NCBI GenBank assembly: GCA_002254885.1
Contig: NJDG01000003.1
Coordinates: 1-51,393, forward strand
DNA: 51,393 nucleotides
Reading direction: 5' to 3'
Source: Thermoplasmatales archaeon ex4572_165
Lineage (GTDB): Archaea > Thermoplasmatota > E2 > DHVEG-1
The first letter of the stretch is position 1; each line of letters begins with the position of its first letter. Both the position numbers and the translations under genes were made by a program. The notes under the pieces are model-generated. The model ran no database searches. It worked only from the letters and a program-made list of their open reading frames with translations, and was not told the origin of the DNA. Of this stretch, positions 32,468-41,534 are shown one piece after another.

Positions 32468-33826
32468 ATGAAACATCTAAAAATCAAAAACATCATCATC
32501 CCATTTTTTATAGTGCAATTTTTTTTATTATCTGCAGTATTTGTTCAATCCTATGATACAGCAGACATTGAAGAAGATTTACTTAATGGTTGTTGGCGAG
32601 AAGAAATTGAGGGGGTTTCAGTAATTTATGTTACAGGATCTCATTATCAGATGGGATATCAATATGGATATCTTCTCAAAGATGAAATCTATAAAAATTG
32701 TCGAGCATTTTATTATCGATGTCCCAAAGATCTAGCTACTCTTTCAGATACATTGTTTGAATGGTGGCAAATCACAAATCTTTCCATGCTTCCACAGATA
32801 TATCAAGATGAAATACAAGGTCTTCTTGACGGAGCGAACCTGAGTTATTCAAATCAGACTCAATCTTTATTAAATCAACACGAAATCACTATGTATTGCA
32901 GCGGAATTTCTGCTTGGGGAGATGCAACACAAGATGAAACATTAATACATTTTAGAAGTTTAGATAGTCCACTTTTTAAAGATCCAGATAGTAACACCTA
33001 TGTTCATGACAATCAAGTCATTCTCATTAGAAAACCAGAACAAGGATATCTATCCTTATCCCCTTCAGTTGCAGGAGATATGGGGCTGTATGGTGGTATG
33101 AATGAAAAAGGAATCAGCATTAGCTGGGTATCTGGATTCAGCAATGATGTTGACACTATTGGTATACCTTTGGGTTTTAGGTTAAAAAAGGCTCTTGATT
33201 ATTCCAGCTCAATTGATGAAGTATTAAATATTGTTCAATCAAATAGAACCAATGCTTTAAGCTATATTATTTCTGATTCTAACATCCCCAAAGGAGTTGT
33301 CAATGAACAAACCGCAAATTACTCATATGTTGGAACCTGGGATGATCCTACTGAATCAAATCGTCCTTTCTGGAAACTAGATCATCTTGTAAGACGAACC
33401 AATATTTTTATCAATAAAACCATATCAAAAACCCAAAGGGCTTTTTACAATCCAAGTTTTTTCCCATATCTTATGAGTTTATTTCGTTTAAATCAGTTCT
33501 ATGCGAATACATATTATTTTCTTTCAAATGTTCCATCCTCTGGCTCCTGGATTCACTATGATGTGTTAAGTACCGAGCTTGAACGGATGCATGGAAATAT
33601 AAATAAAAGCAATGCTCTACCTATGTTACAACGAGTATACAGAGGAAAAACAGATATCAGATACGCAATTGTTACAAATCTATTCAATACTGGCCTAGAT
33701 CCTTGGAATCAATGGGTTGCAATCCCCGAAACGGGAGATATATACATTTCTTTTGCCAAAGGTGAAATAACAGCAGATATAACAAGTATTCATCATTTCA
33801 ATCTTTATGATCTGACATCAAGTTGA
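32468..33826 (+). CDS. Secreted C45/Ntn-hydrolase family protein
   Basis: After a signal peptide (hydrophobic core FFIVQFFLLSAVFVQS) the protein shows the C45 acyltransferase/peptidase pattern: GSHYQMGYQYGYLLKDEI, then the candidate nucleophile cysteine in YCSGISAWGDATQDETLIHF in part (CSGISAWGDATQ), RSLDSPLF, and GLYGGMNEKGISISW. Relatives self-cleave before the cysteine and act on amide bonds, as in acyl-CoA:6-APA acyltransferase and phospholipase B-like proteins. The substrate here cannot be told. The upstream region has several TATA-like stretches. Confidence 0.75.
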   Translation: MKHLKIKNIIIPFFIVQFFLLSAVFVQSYDTADIEEDLLNGCWREEIEGVSVIYVTGSHYQMGYQYGYLLKDEIYKNCRAFYYRCPKDLATLSDTLFEWWQITNLSMLPQIYQDEIQGLLDGANLSYSNQTQSLLNQHEITMYCSGISAWGDATQDETLIHFRSLDSPLFKDPDSNTYVHDNQVILIRKPEQGYLSLSPSVAGDMGLYGGMNEKGISISWVSGFSNDVDTIGIPLGFRLKKALDYSSSIDEVLNIVQSNRTNALSYIISDSNIPKGVVNEQTANYSYVGTWDDPTESNRPFWKLDHLVRRTNIFINKTISKTQRAFYNPSFFPYLMSLFRLNQFYANTYYFLSNVPSSGSWIHYDVLSTELERMHGNINKSNALPMLQRVYRGKTDIRYAIVTNLFNTGLDPWNQWVAIPETGDIYISFAKGEITADITSIHHFNLYDLTSS

Positions 33827-33875
33827 TTAATATTGTATATTTATAAATTATATAGAATATTCAGATTTCTATTAT

Positions 33876-34793
33876 TTAAGTTCTGAGAATCTCAATACTA
33901 AAATTGAGATTTCCTTCATCTCCGATTGTAGAAAAATCTGTAACTTCCATATTATCAATATCATATTGAATGGAGTATTGTTCCGAAGATCCATCAATTC
34001 CAATATATTGATCATCAAAAAGATCATCTTCATCGTAAGCTGCAATCCGAATTTTTACTTCATTCGTACCATATGCATTTCTATCCGGAAAATCAACAAT
34101 ATATTCAGAATTGATTTGTTTTTCTTGATTCAATGAGACATCCCATACTTCTTCTTTCGAAATGGTTTCATCTCCGATTACCATTGCAAAATATAGATTA
34201 GCACCCCCACCAACATCCATATTTTTCTTTAACGTAAATTTATTTATAATGAACTTGACTTGTAAATTCCAAAGTGGCTCTGGATCAATGAAATCACCAT
34301 CTCCATCGCCATCTGTATCTTCATCTCCAGGATTTGATCCTTTTAAATATTCTTCTGAATCAGTTAATCCATCGAAATCTGAATCGTATTGTGTTGCTAA
34401 ATTTCCTTGTTTTGAATAATCTGCTATCACTGATACATTTTGTTCTTTAACATTAATAACCCAAGAATCAAAGTGTATTAAACTAGAATCTTCTTCATCA
34501 TTATCCAATAGGCCATCATCATCAGTATCTGAATCTGTAGGATCTGATAATGCAATCATCTCCTCATAATCATTTAAACCATCACCATCAGTATCAATTT
34601 TATTTGGATCAGAATAAACCATTTTTTTCTCAGTTGTTCCATCGATATTGTATATAGTAATCTGCCAACCTAGGTTTTCAGATGCATCTAATATACTATC
34701 ACCATCGGTATCTTTACTATCATCACCAGTACATCCCATTATCATTATTGTTGAAAATAAAATAAATATAATTACCATTAATCGTTTATTCAT
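33876..34793 (-). CDS. Surface lipoprotein with calcium-binding repeats
   Basis: From the ATG at 34793, seven bases after GAGGTG, the protein has a lipoprotein signal ending IMIMGC (lipidated Cys21). It then carries at least four DxDxDGxxD repeats (KDTDGDSILDASE, KIDTDGDGLNDYEE, DSDTDDDGLLDNDEE, QYDSDFDGLTDSEEY, DEDTDGDGDGDFIDPEP) of the thrombospondin type 3/EF-like class. A 140-residue beta domain with a C2-like look (AAYDEDDLFDDQYIG) follows. It is extracellular and calcium-stabilised; its partner is unknown. The convergent neighbour is the C45-type hydrolase. Confidence 0.78.
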   Translation of the reverse strand: MNKRLMVIIFILFSTIMIMGCTGDDSKDTDGDSILDASENLGWQITIYNIDGTTEKKMVYSDPNKIDTDGDGLNDYEEMIALSDPTDSDTDDDGLLDNDEEDSSLIHFDSWVINVKEQNVSVIADYSKQGNLATQYDSDFDGLTDSEEYLKGSNPGDEDTDGDGDGDFIDPEPLWNLQVKFIINKFTLKKNMDVGGGANLYFAMVIGDETISKEEVWDVSLNQEKQINSEYIVDFPDRNAYGTNEVKIRIAAYDEDDLFDDQYIGIDGSSEQYSIQYDIDNMEVTDFSTIGDEGNLNFSIEILRT

Positions 34794-34882
34794 TATGGTA
34801 CACCTCACATAGCATATATTATACTAATAAAAAAAGGTGCTATTATTTCTTTCGAATTTTAAAAAAAAATTGAAAGGAAAAA

Positions 34883-35881
34883 TTATTCCTCTTTTTTCCT
34901 TCGTGGAAGTTTTAATTTCGTAGTAAAAGACGATTTTCTAATCATTTTCACTGTGACGATTATAACAATAATAATCAAAATTATTATTCCAATTATTGAT
35001 CCAAAGAGCATTGCTGGATTGTTTCCACCGGGAACCGGTGCATAATAACCAACACAATGAGTTGAAACCGTAACAGTATAATTAGCTGAATCACCTGTTG
35101 GTTCAACAACGGACCTCATATTCATTTTAATTGGAATTTGTGCCCATTCATCAGTATATCCAAAAGTTCTTGGAGAATAAATATCAACAGGGACATCGAT
35201 TGACTCGCCTTTATTGATATACAGTGATGCAGGTGGTGCTATACTCCATCCATCTGGAATAGCATCATAATCTACTGTAAATTCAATTAGAGATCGAGCA
35301 TTTCCATTATTAACTAAATGAAGCATATGATTGATATTTGTGTTTGGTGTTCCTTCTTTTGCAGGTGGGTTAGTGGCAGTTAATAAAGGAAGATAACCTG
35401 CCTGTATCTGAAATGATTGATCCATATTGAATTCATTACACATTGGAAACCAAGATGGAAATATTGTTCTCATAAATTTTCCAGTAGTAATACTAAGTTT
35501 AACCGTACCAAATTCATATGCAGGAGCATCTTCAGAAACTGCAACTATTGCTTTTATTGAATATTCAACACTATCTGGAGGTGTTATTGGGGTAGAATCA
35601 GGAAAACTGACCGAAGCCCACGATGGTGCTTCTTTAACTTCAATAAATGTATATTGGCTCATCCAAAAAGATGGCAATACATTATCTACGCCACTAGGAA
35701 TTAGTTGATGAACTCCATCTACTTCTCTCATCTCTATTCCTGGTTTAATTGGAGTCATAGGTGGATAAATGACCAACTTGAAAACTCCTGCAAAAACAGA
35801 AGGTGCTAATAATATAATTAGGGCGATTATTGATATGGTTACTAATGATGTTTTTGAATATCTCATTTTTTTCATATACAT
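34883..35881 (-). CDS. Secreted beta-sandwich protein with C-terminal membrane anchor
   Basis: A signal peptide (TSLVTISIIALIILLAPSVFA) is followed by about 250 residues of beta-rich sequence and a C-terminal helix (GSIIGIIILIIIVIIVTVKM) with a basic cytosolic tail (KLKLPRRKKEE). Segments such as HMLHLVNNGNARSLIEFTV and GESIDVPVDIYSPRTF recall NEW3/CARDB-type domains that space surface proteins from the membrane. GGAGG lies just upstream of ATGs at 35881 and 35875, so either may start it. It sits behind the lipoprotein on the same strand, with a gap of about 90 bases. Confidence 0.6.
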   Translation of the reverse strand: MYMKKMRYSKTSLVTISIIALIILLAPSVFAGVFKLVIYPPMTPIKPGIEMREVDGVHQLIPSGVDNVLPSFWMSQYTFIEVKEAPSWASVSFPDSTPITPPDSVEYSIKAIVAVSEDAPAYEFGTVKLSITTGKFMRTIFPSWFPMCNEFNMDQSFQIQAGYLPLLTATNPPAKEGTPNTNINHMLHLVNNGNARSLIEFTVDYDAIPDGWSIAPPASLYINKGESIDVPVDIYSPRTFGYTDEWAQIPIKMNMRSVVEPTGDSANYTVTVSTHCVGYYAPVPGGNNPAMLFGSIIGIIILIIIVIIVTVKMIRKSSFTTKLKLPRRKKEE

Positions 35882-36097
35882 CTTGCCTCCTGGCAATAAT
35901 ATTTCATTGTTTTATATATATTTAAATGTTGTTGTACAAGTCTTTATTTGCTAACACTATTTAAACAATATATTTAACTTCAACTATAATTTTATGTTGT
36001 TCATTGTATATAAAATAATCCATTTTTTCAGCAATATATACATTAATTATAAAGATTTTATACTGAAATTAACAAGAAACCGAACAGAATAAGAAGT

Positions 36098-36415
36098 TTA
36101 TTCTATAACATCAATATCTGATTGGTCATTTTCAGAAGGTTCATCATTCTTTTTTGTTGTTGTTACACGGTCTGGGAAATATGATAGAAGTATAATATCT
36201 CCAACAGCATTTACCCACCTATAGGGAACAGCAACATCAACAGTTCCTTCAACAAGATTTGGATTAGTATTAGTCAAAAGTAAACTGCTCACTTTTTTCT
36301 CATCTAAATCAATAAAAACATTTTGAACATGTCCAATATATTGTCCCTCTCGCGTGTAAACAGGAAGTTTTAGAAATGTTGTTACCTCTTCTGCCTCAAC
36401 CTTTTTTTCCATCAT
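36098..36415 (-). CDS. PRC-barrel domain protein
   Basis: The core FLKLPVYTREGQYIGHVQNVFID, with LDEKKVSSLLLTNTN and VAVPYRWVNAVGDIILL, is a PRC barrel, a small beta-barrel found in RimM, photosynthetic reaction centre H subunit and many short archaeal proteins. The C terminus is acidic and probably disordered. Archaeal stand-alone PRC-barrel proteins have been linked to cell division and RNA handling, but nothing here decides the role. The start is one of two adjacent ATGs. Confidence 0.7.
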   Translation of the reverse strand: MMEKKVEAEEVTTFLKLPVYTREGQYIGHVQNVFIDLDEKKVSSLLLTNTNPNLVEGTVDVAVPYRWVNAVGDIILLSYFPDRVTTTKKNDEPSENDQSDIDVIE

Positions 36416-36498
36416 ACAACCAAAATACAATTACGAGTATTAAAATGTGATGGAAAAAATTAATACAAGACAATCGAAATCTTTTAGTAAGGAAACTG

Positions 36499-37677
36499 AT
36501 GTCATATATTTCTATGTTGCTTCAAAAAGTGCATCATGATCGTGAAAAAGAAATCCTGAAAGAACTTCAGGAATTTCACGAAAAGGATTATCATTTCAAT
36601 TCAGGCCATATATTAGGTTCCATGTGTAGTCAACCTCACCCCATCGCAAAAAAAGCATATGATATATTTTTAGAAACTAATATTGGGGATCCAGGGCTAT
36701 TCAAAGGAACACGTGAAATTGAAAAACGATTTATTTTCTTTATCCAAAATTTACTTAACGCCCCACCATCAGCATCAGGACTTACTGTAAGTGGCGGAAC
36801 AGAAGGAAATATTACGGGGATGTGGATTGCAAAGCAGCTTTCACAGAATCAAGAAATTATAATTCCAGCATCAGCACATTTCTCTTTTCAAAAAATTGCA
36901 ACTCTTATGGACATGAAACTTAAACCAATTCCTCTTACTTCTGATTTCAAGATGGATGCCGCATCAATAAAGAAACGTATTTCATCAAAAACCGCAGCTG
37001 TTGTTGGTATCGCAGGTTCAACGGATCTTGGAGTTATAGATCCAATAGAAGAAATTGGTGAAATTTGCAATGACGAACATGTCTATTTTCATGTCGATGC
37101 AGCATTCGGAGGCTTTATTATTCCATTTTTAGAGAAACTAGGCCTCCATCAAGGTAAATTTGATTTTAGTATTGATGGTGTGAGTTCAATTTCAATTGAT
37201 GCACATAAAATGGGTTTTGCAGCAATTCCTCTTGGTACAATCATTTTACGAGAGAAAGAATGGTTAGATGAAATCAGTGTTCTCTCATCTTGCATTAACA
37301 GTACAAAACAAGCAGGCATCCTTGGAACACGTTCAGGTGGACCTGTTGCAGCAGGGTATGCAGTTACTCGTTATCTTGGTCTTGAAGGATATCAAGAAAT
37401 TGCTAATCATTGTATGGATACTACATTTTATGCGTGTGAACAATTTCAAAATATGGGCCTTTCTCTTGTAATTGATCCAGAGTTAAATGTAATATGTATT
37501 AGATTGAAAAAACCTCAAAAAATTGTTACAATGCTTGAACAAAAAGGATGGAGAGTAAATCCAGTTGATCATCTTTCAAGTATTCGTATTGTATGTATGC
37601 CCCAGATTACCAAAGAGCATATTGATAATTTTATACCTGTTTTAAAAGAGGTTTGTAAAAAAGCAGGGGAGATATGA
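36499..37677 (+). CDS. mfnA: MfnA-type PLP decarboxylase (tyrosine/aspartate)
   Basis: A group II PLP-dependent decarboxylase of 392 residues: GSMCSQPHPIAKKAYD, NIGDPGLFKGTREIEK, TVSGGTEGNITG, YFHVDAAFGGFIIPF and the lysine that binds PLP in SISIDAHKMGFAAIPLG. In methanogens MfnA makes tyramine for methanofuran; in many other archaea the enzyme decarboxylates aspartate to beta-alanine for coenzyme A. With no methanogenesis genes here, the aspartate role is more likely, by inference. Its stop overlaps the start of hpt by four bases. Confidence 0.9.
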   Translation: MSYISMLLQKVHHDREKEILKELQEFHEKDYHFNSGHILGSMCSQPHPIAKKAYDIFLETNIGDPGLFKGTREIEKRFIFFIQNLLNAPPSASGLTVSGGTEGNITGMWIAKQLSQNQEIIIPASAHFSFQKIATLMDMKLKPIPLTSDFKMDAASIKKRISSKTAAVVGIAGSTDLGVIDPIEEIGEICNDEHVYFHVDAAFGGFIIPFLEKLGLHQGKFDFSIDGVSSISIDAHKMGFAAIPLGTIILREKEWLDEISVLSSCINSTKQAGILGTRSGGPVAAGYAVTRYLGLEGYQEIANHCMDTTFYACEQFQNMGLSLVIDPELNVICIRLKKPQKIVTMLEQKGWRVNPVDHLSSIRIVCMPQITKEHIDNFIPVLKEVCKKAGEI

Positions 37678-38234
37678 GCCAATTACTAAAAAAATCATTA
37701 TTAACATCATCCATCATTAATCGTGGAAATTATCCATACATGATCCATCCACTTTCAGATGGATTTCCTTTGATTTCGCCCGATCTTCTAACAGATGTAG
37801 TTTCTGATCTGAAAGATAAAATTGAACCTTTAACTCCTTTTGATAAAATTGTTACTGTTGAAGCAATGGGCATTCCCATTGCAACACTTCTAAGTAAAGA
37901 AATGAATGTTCCTTTTTCGATTATTCGAAAACGTTGCTATGGCCTTGCTGATGAAATCTGTGTACAACAGGAAACGGGATATTCAAAATCAGAGCTTTTT
38001 ATCAATGGAATAAAAAAAAATGAAACAATTGTTCTTGTAGATGATATTATTAGTACAGGTGGAACTTTTAGTGCAATAATCCAAACATTACAAGCGATGA
38101 ATGTAACTATAAAAGCAGGTTTTGTAATCATTAATAAAGGAGATAATGCAGAAAATATCATTGAAAAAACAGGTGTTCCTCTTTATTCATTAGTAAGAAT
38201 AACCATTCAAAATAATAAAGTTCTTATTCTTTGA
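37674..38234 (+). CDS. hpt: Archaeal hypoxanthine/guanine phosphoribosyltransferase
   Basis: A purine salvage enzyme of the archaeal Hpt type. It has the family-specific YPYMIHPLSDGFPLISPDLL, VEAMGIPIATLLSKEMNVPF in part, RKRCYGL and the PRPP-binding VLVDDIISTGGTFSAI. At 186 residues it has normal length. The start codon overlaps the mfnA stop (ATGA), so both genes are translated together, although no metabolic link between them is evident. Confidence 0.9.
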   Translation: MSQLLKKSLLTSSIINRGNYPYMIHPLSDGFPLISPDLLTDVVSDLKDKIEPLTPFDKIVTVEAMGIPIATLLSKEMNVPFSIIRKRCYGLADEICVQQETGYSKSELFINGIKKNETIVLVDDIISTGGTFSAIIQTLQAMNVTIKAGFVIINKGDNAENIIEKTGVPLYSLVRITIQNNKVLIL

Positions 38235-38292
38235 AAATGGATAAGTATTTGAAAGATAATAACATATTTCTATTTCGTTGGAGTGGTTCTTC

Positions 38293-38484
38293 ATGTCAGA
38301 TATCATAAAACAACATAATCATTGTCAAATTTGTGGAAAAGCAATTCCTGTTTCAGAAACATATTGTTCAGAGGAATGTAAAAAAAGATATGCTATAATG
38401 ATGAAGAGACGGAAATTAATTGTTTATGCAATGTATGCTCTCATCGGTATTATCCTTGTAGTTGTTCTTTTAACTGGGCAATAA
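38293..38484 (+). CDS. DUF2116-type zinc-ribbon membrane protein
   Basis: A 63-residue protein beginning MSDIIKQHNHCQICGKAIP, with a treble-clef-like zinc site (C-x2-C ... YCSEECKKRY) followed by basic residues and one C-terminal membrane helix (YAMYALIGIILVVVLLTG). This is the DUF2116 layout widespread in archaea, function unknown. GGAG nine bases upstream supports the ATG at 38293. Confidence 0.8.
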   Translation: MSDIIKQHNHCQICGKAIPVSETYCSEECKKRYAIMMKRRKLIVYAMYALIGIILVVVLLTGQ

Positions 38485-38502
38485 ATAATTAGAGAATAAA
38501 GT

Positions 38503-38661
38503 CTATTCTGCAATTTCTTCTTGAAGATCAATCACCATTTCAGTTAATGCATCCTCAAATATATGATGACGATATTCTCTTGTCGCGCCATTTGATAGAT
38601 GGACACGTGCAACAAATTCATGACCATTTTTGATGATTTCAATGTGGCATACCGTTTCCAT
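38503..38661 (-). CDS. Small 52-residue protein, unknown function
   Basis: An intact short frame beginning METVCHIEIIKNGHEFVARV and ending with an acidic helix (LTEMVIDLQEEIAE). The alternation of hydrophobic and charged residues and normal codon use suggest a real protein, and it fills a gap that is otherwise empty. It converges with the DUF2116 gene and diverges from the MEMO gene. I do not recognise a family. Confidence 0.55.
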   Translation of the reverse strand: METVCHIEIIKNGHEFVARVHLSNGATREYRHHIFEDALTEMVIDLQEEIAE

Positions 38662-38705
38662 AAATATTCCCTTTTAGGTCGAATTTTTTTTATGCCGAAT
38701 TCCTC

Positions 38706-38722
38706 AACCTATTTATAAGGTT
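38706..38722. promoter_or_regulatory. Dyad around a TATA-like core between divergent genes
   Basis: AACCT-ATTTATA-AGGTT is a five-pair dyad centred on a TATA-like core. It lies between the start of the 52-residue minus-strand gene (38661) and the MEMO gene (38783). A second TATA-like element, ATTTAAAC at about 38745, suits the MEMO gene. Operator function is speculation. Confidence 0.25.
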
Positions 38723-38782
38723 TTGTACCAAAATACCATGAACCATTTAAACAAACATCAGATACTTTGTAGTTGAATCATT

Positions 38783-39670
38783 ATGAAACTGATAAGAAAA
38801 GCAACTGTATCAGGTATGTTCTATGATGCAGGAGAAATAGAACTCAATAATCAGATAAAAACATGTTTCTTTTCAGAAAATGGTCCTGGTACTATCTTAG
38901 AAAGAAACATAAAAAAACAACAATTAAAGGGAGTTATTGTTCCTCATGCAGGTTATCCTTTTTCTGGAAGTATTGCAGCATATGCATATGATTTGATTCT
39001 TGATGCAGGTTTTGCTGATGTGTTTATTATCATTGGGCCAAATCATAGTGGAATGGGGTCAGGTGTTGCAATGTCATCAAAGGGTTCATGGGAAACTCCA
39101 CTTGGGAATATTCCCGTTGATGAAGAAATAGTTCAAAGGATAACAGGTGGAATCATTGATCCTGATGACCATACTATGAAGTATCAAGAAAATAGTATTG
39201 AGGTGCAACTGCCATTTCTTCAATATATTTCAAAAGGAAAACCATTTTCAATCGTCCCAATCGCCATGATCATGCAGGATTATGAGACTGCAAGAGATAT
39301 AGGCATACAACTTGCTGATGCCATACAAAAAGAAAAAAGAAATGTGATTCTTATCGCTAGTACTGATTTTTCTCATGAAGGTATTACCTATGGGCGGATG
39401 TCACCAAGAAACAGCAAGGTAAATGAATATGTTTACAAACAAGATACATCTGTGATTGAAATGATAAAAAAAATGAATCCAGCAGGATTGATCGACACTG
39501 TTGATAAGAATAATATCTCCATGTGTGGATCCGGTCCTGTCGCAGCAGTTCTTACAGCATCAAAAAAACTTGGTTCATCTAGCGTAGAATTACTTAAATA
39601 TGGGACATCATATGATGTCCATCCAGATAGTAGCGCATGTGTTGGTTATGCATCATTTGCTATTTATTAA
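38783..39670 (+). CDS. MEMO1-family protein
   Basis: A 295-residue member of the MEMO family (AmmeMemoRadiSam system B), with the extradiol-dioxygenase-like fold. VPHAGYPFSGSIAAYAY, IIGPNHSGMGSGVAMS and LIASTDFSHEGITYG carry the conserved histidines and acidic residues. Human MEMO1 binds metal; the archaeal reaction is unknown. In archaea the gene is often linked to the S2/mevalonate kinase operon. Here S2 is about 8 kb upstream and MEMO stands directly before deoxyhypusine synthase, 25 bases apart. Confidence 0.9.
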   Translation: MKLIRKATVSGMFYDAGEIELNNQIKTCFFSENGPGTILERNIKKQQLKGVIVPHAGYPFSGSIAAYAYDLILDAGFADVFIIIGPNHSGMGSGVAMSSKGSWETPLGNIPVDEEIVQRITGGIIDPDDHTMKYQENSIEVQLPFLQYISKGKPFSIVPIAMIMQDYETARDIGIQLADAIQKEKRNVILIASTDFSHEGITYGRMSPRNSKVNEYVYKQDTSVIEMIKKMNPAGLIDTVDKNNISMCGSGPVAAVLTASKKLGSSSVELLKYGTSYDVHPDSSACVGYASFAIY

Positions 39671-39695
39671 CAAGAAATATTGAGGTTATATTTAC

Positions 39696-40646
39696 ATGTT
39701 TGAGAAAATACCCGTAAAAGACATTAATCCAGCTGAATCAATGACTTCAAATCAGCTCATAAAAGCCTTGTATGATTCAGGCGGTTTTACTGCGAAAAAA
39801 GTTGCAGATGGAGTAGATATTCTTGAGGAAATGATTAATGATTCATCATGTACTCGATTTCTTTCCTTTCCAGCTTGCATCTGTTCAACAGGTACTCGTG
39901 GTATTATCAAAGAGCTGTTGAAAAGAAAGCTTTTTGATGTAGTAATCACAACAACAGGAACTCTTGATCATGATCTTGCACGCCTGTGGCGTGACTATTA
40001 CCATGGATCCTTTACCACAGATGATAATGTTCTTTATAAAAAAGGTATTAACCGACTTGGGAATATTTTCATACCCAATGAATGCTACGGCACAATACTT
40101 GAAGAAAAAATGCAACCAATACTTTCATCCATATGTAAAAATAAGACAAAATGGTCTACAAAAGATATTATCTGGGAATTTGGAAAACAAATAGAAAATG
40201 ATGAAAAGAAGGATGAATCATTGTTATATTGGGCATGGAAAAATAAGATTCCTTTCTATGTACCTGGTATCACTGATGGTGCTTTTGGATCTCAGCTATG
40301 GATGTATTATCAAAACCATCGTGATTTTACCATTGATCTATTCCAAGATGAACAAGAACTATCAGATATTGTATTTGATGCAGATAAAAGTGGTGCATTC
40401 ATCATTGGTGGGGGGATCAGTAAACATCATACAATCTGGTGGAATCAGTTCAAGGATGGACTGGATTACACTGTGTATATTACTACCGCAGTTGAATATG
40501 ATGGGAGTCTGAGTGGTGCACAAACCCGCGAAGCTATTTCATGGGGAAAAATAAAGGGCGAATCTGATAATATCACAATTGAAGGAGATGCAACTCTTAT
40601 TATGCCCCTTATGATCTCTGCATTATTTGAACGGATTAAACAATAA
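39696..40646 (+). CDS. dys: Deoxyhypusine synthase
   Basis: The enzyme transfers the aminobutyl group of spermidine to a lysine of aIF5A using NAD. The active-site lysine lies in IIGGGISKHHTIWW at about residue 243, followed by YTVYITTAVEYDGSLSGAQ and the EAISWGKI segment. PGITDGAFGSQLWMY and TTTGTLDHDLARLW complete the family pattern. At 316 residues it has the archaeal length. The aIF5A gene is not in this window. Confidence 0.95.
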   Translation: MFEKIPVKDINPAESMTSNQLIKALYDSGGFTAKKVADGVDILEEMINDSSCTRFLSFPACICSTGTRGIIKELLKRKLFDVVITTTGTLDHDLARLWRDYYHGSFTTDDNVLYKKGINRLGNIFIPNECYGTILEEKMQPILSSICKNKTKWSTKDIIWEFGKQIENDEKKDESLLYWAWKNKIPFYVPGITDGAFGSQLWMYYQNHRDFTIDLFQDEQELSDIVFDADKSGAFIIGGGISKHHTIWWNQFKDGLDYTVYITTAVEYDGSLSGAQTREAISWGKIKGESDNITIEGDATLIMPLMISALFERIKQ

Positions 40647-40668
40647 ATGGCAAATTTGAATTAACTAA

Positions 40669-41529
40669 TCATTGCCAAAAAAGAAGTTTCATCATTGATT
40701 TCACTTTACCTGGAAGATCTGGAAGTTCATTATTTTCATATAGATCAATTGCTGCTTTCACATATGTGTCAACAGTGAGTTGATAAAACCATCGTCCATA
40801 ATCTGCATCTGCTCTTGCAGGGCTTCCCACATAGCCATCTTTTAATCCAAGTTCTTTAAAGGTTTTCCCTATCATCTTAGGTGAACTTAGATTCCGATAA
40901 ATACTTTGCAGCTCCTTATAGCAAGGATCAACAAGATATGGATATTGATATTTCATCAATGAGGTTTCACGAAATCCAGCATGTATCTCTTTTTTTGTAT
41001 CAAAACCTAGTTTTGGTTCTTGTTTCTCAATTGTATCAGTATGAAAAACTGGAGACCATGGCTCACATACTTTCATACCATATTTTTTCCTGAGATGATG
41101 CATCGCTTGATAAATTCCTTTTAGATGGCTTAATGCCATATGGTATGTGCAGATCATCATCATTGAAAAACCATGTTTTGCAAGTGCAGAACCAAAACTA
41201 ATGACAACCTCACGAACAACTCGAGAGGATACAGAAATTGAACCAGGAAAATCAGTATTGAATTTACAAAAACCAAGAGGTACTGGTGGAAGAAGAACAC
41301 AGGTAATATCCTTATGAGTCTTTCCTAATTCTTTAATTGCATCTTTTGCAGTATCCTTTGCAGTTAAAAAATCAGTACCAACTGGAAGATGCGGGCCATG
41401 TTCCTCCATAGGACTTATAGGTAGAAAAAACACGGTTTTTTCTTTTGGTAACTCATCGATTTGTTTCCAACTTAAATCAGAGAATTCAATAATAGAAATT
41501 GCTTGATTATTATTTTTTGTTGATATCAT
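40669..41529 (-). CDS. Creatininase-family metal amidohydrolase
   Basis: The signature PMEEHGPHLPVGTDFLTA carries the metal-binding Glu, His and Asp, and MICTYHMALSHLKGI a further histidine. Archaeal members include the FAPy deformylase of riboflavin/F420 synthesis (ArfB), but others remain uncharacterised, so I keep the family name. The protein may start at the ATG at 41529, or at a TTG at 41538 that overlaps the stop of the MAP gene and has GAGG close upstream. It is the last gene of a compact minus-strand run. Confidence 0.82.
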   Translation of the reverse strand: MISTKNNNQAISIIEFSDLSWKQIDELPKEKTVFFLPISPMEEHGPHLPVGTDFLTAKDTAKDAIKELGKTHKDITCVLLPPVPLGFCKFNTDFPGSISVSSRVVREVVISFGSALAKHGFSMMMICTYHMALSHLKGIYQAMHHLRKKYGMKVCEPWSPVFHTDTIEKQEPKLGFDTKKEIHAGFRETSLMKYQYPYLVDPCYKELQSIYRNLSSPKMIGKTFKELGLKDGYVGSPARADADYGRWFYQLTVDTYVKAAIDLYENNELPDLPGKVKSMMKLLFWQ

Positions 41530-41534
41530 AGTTT

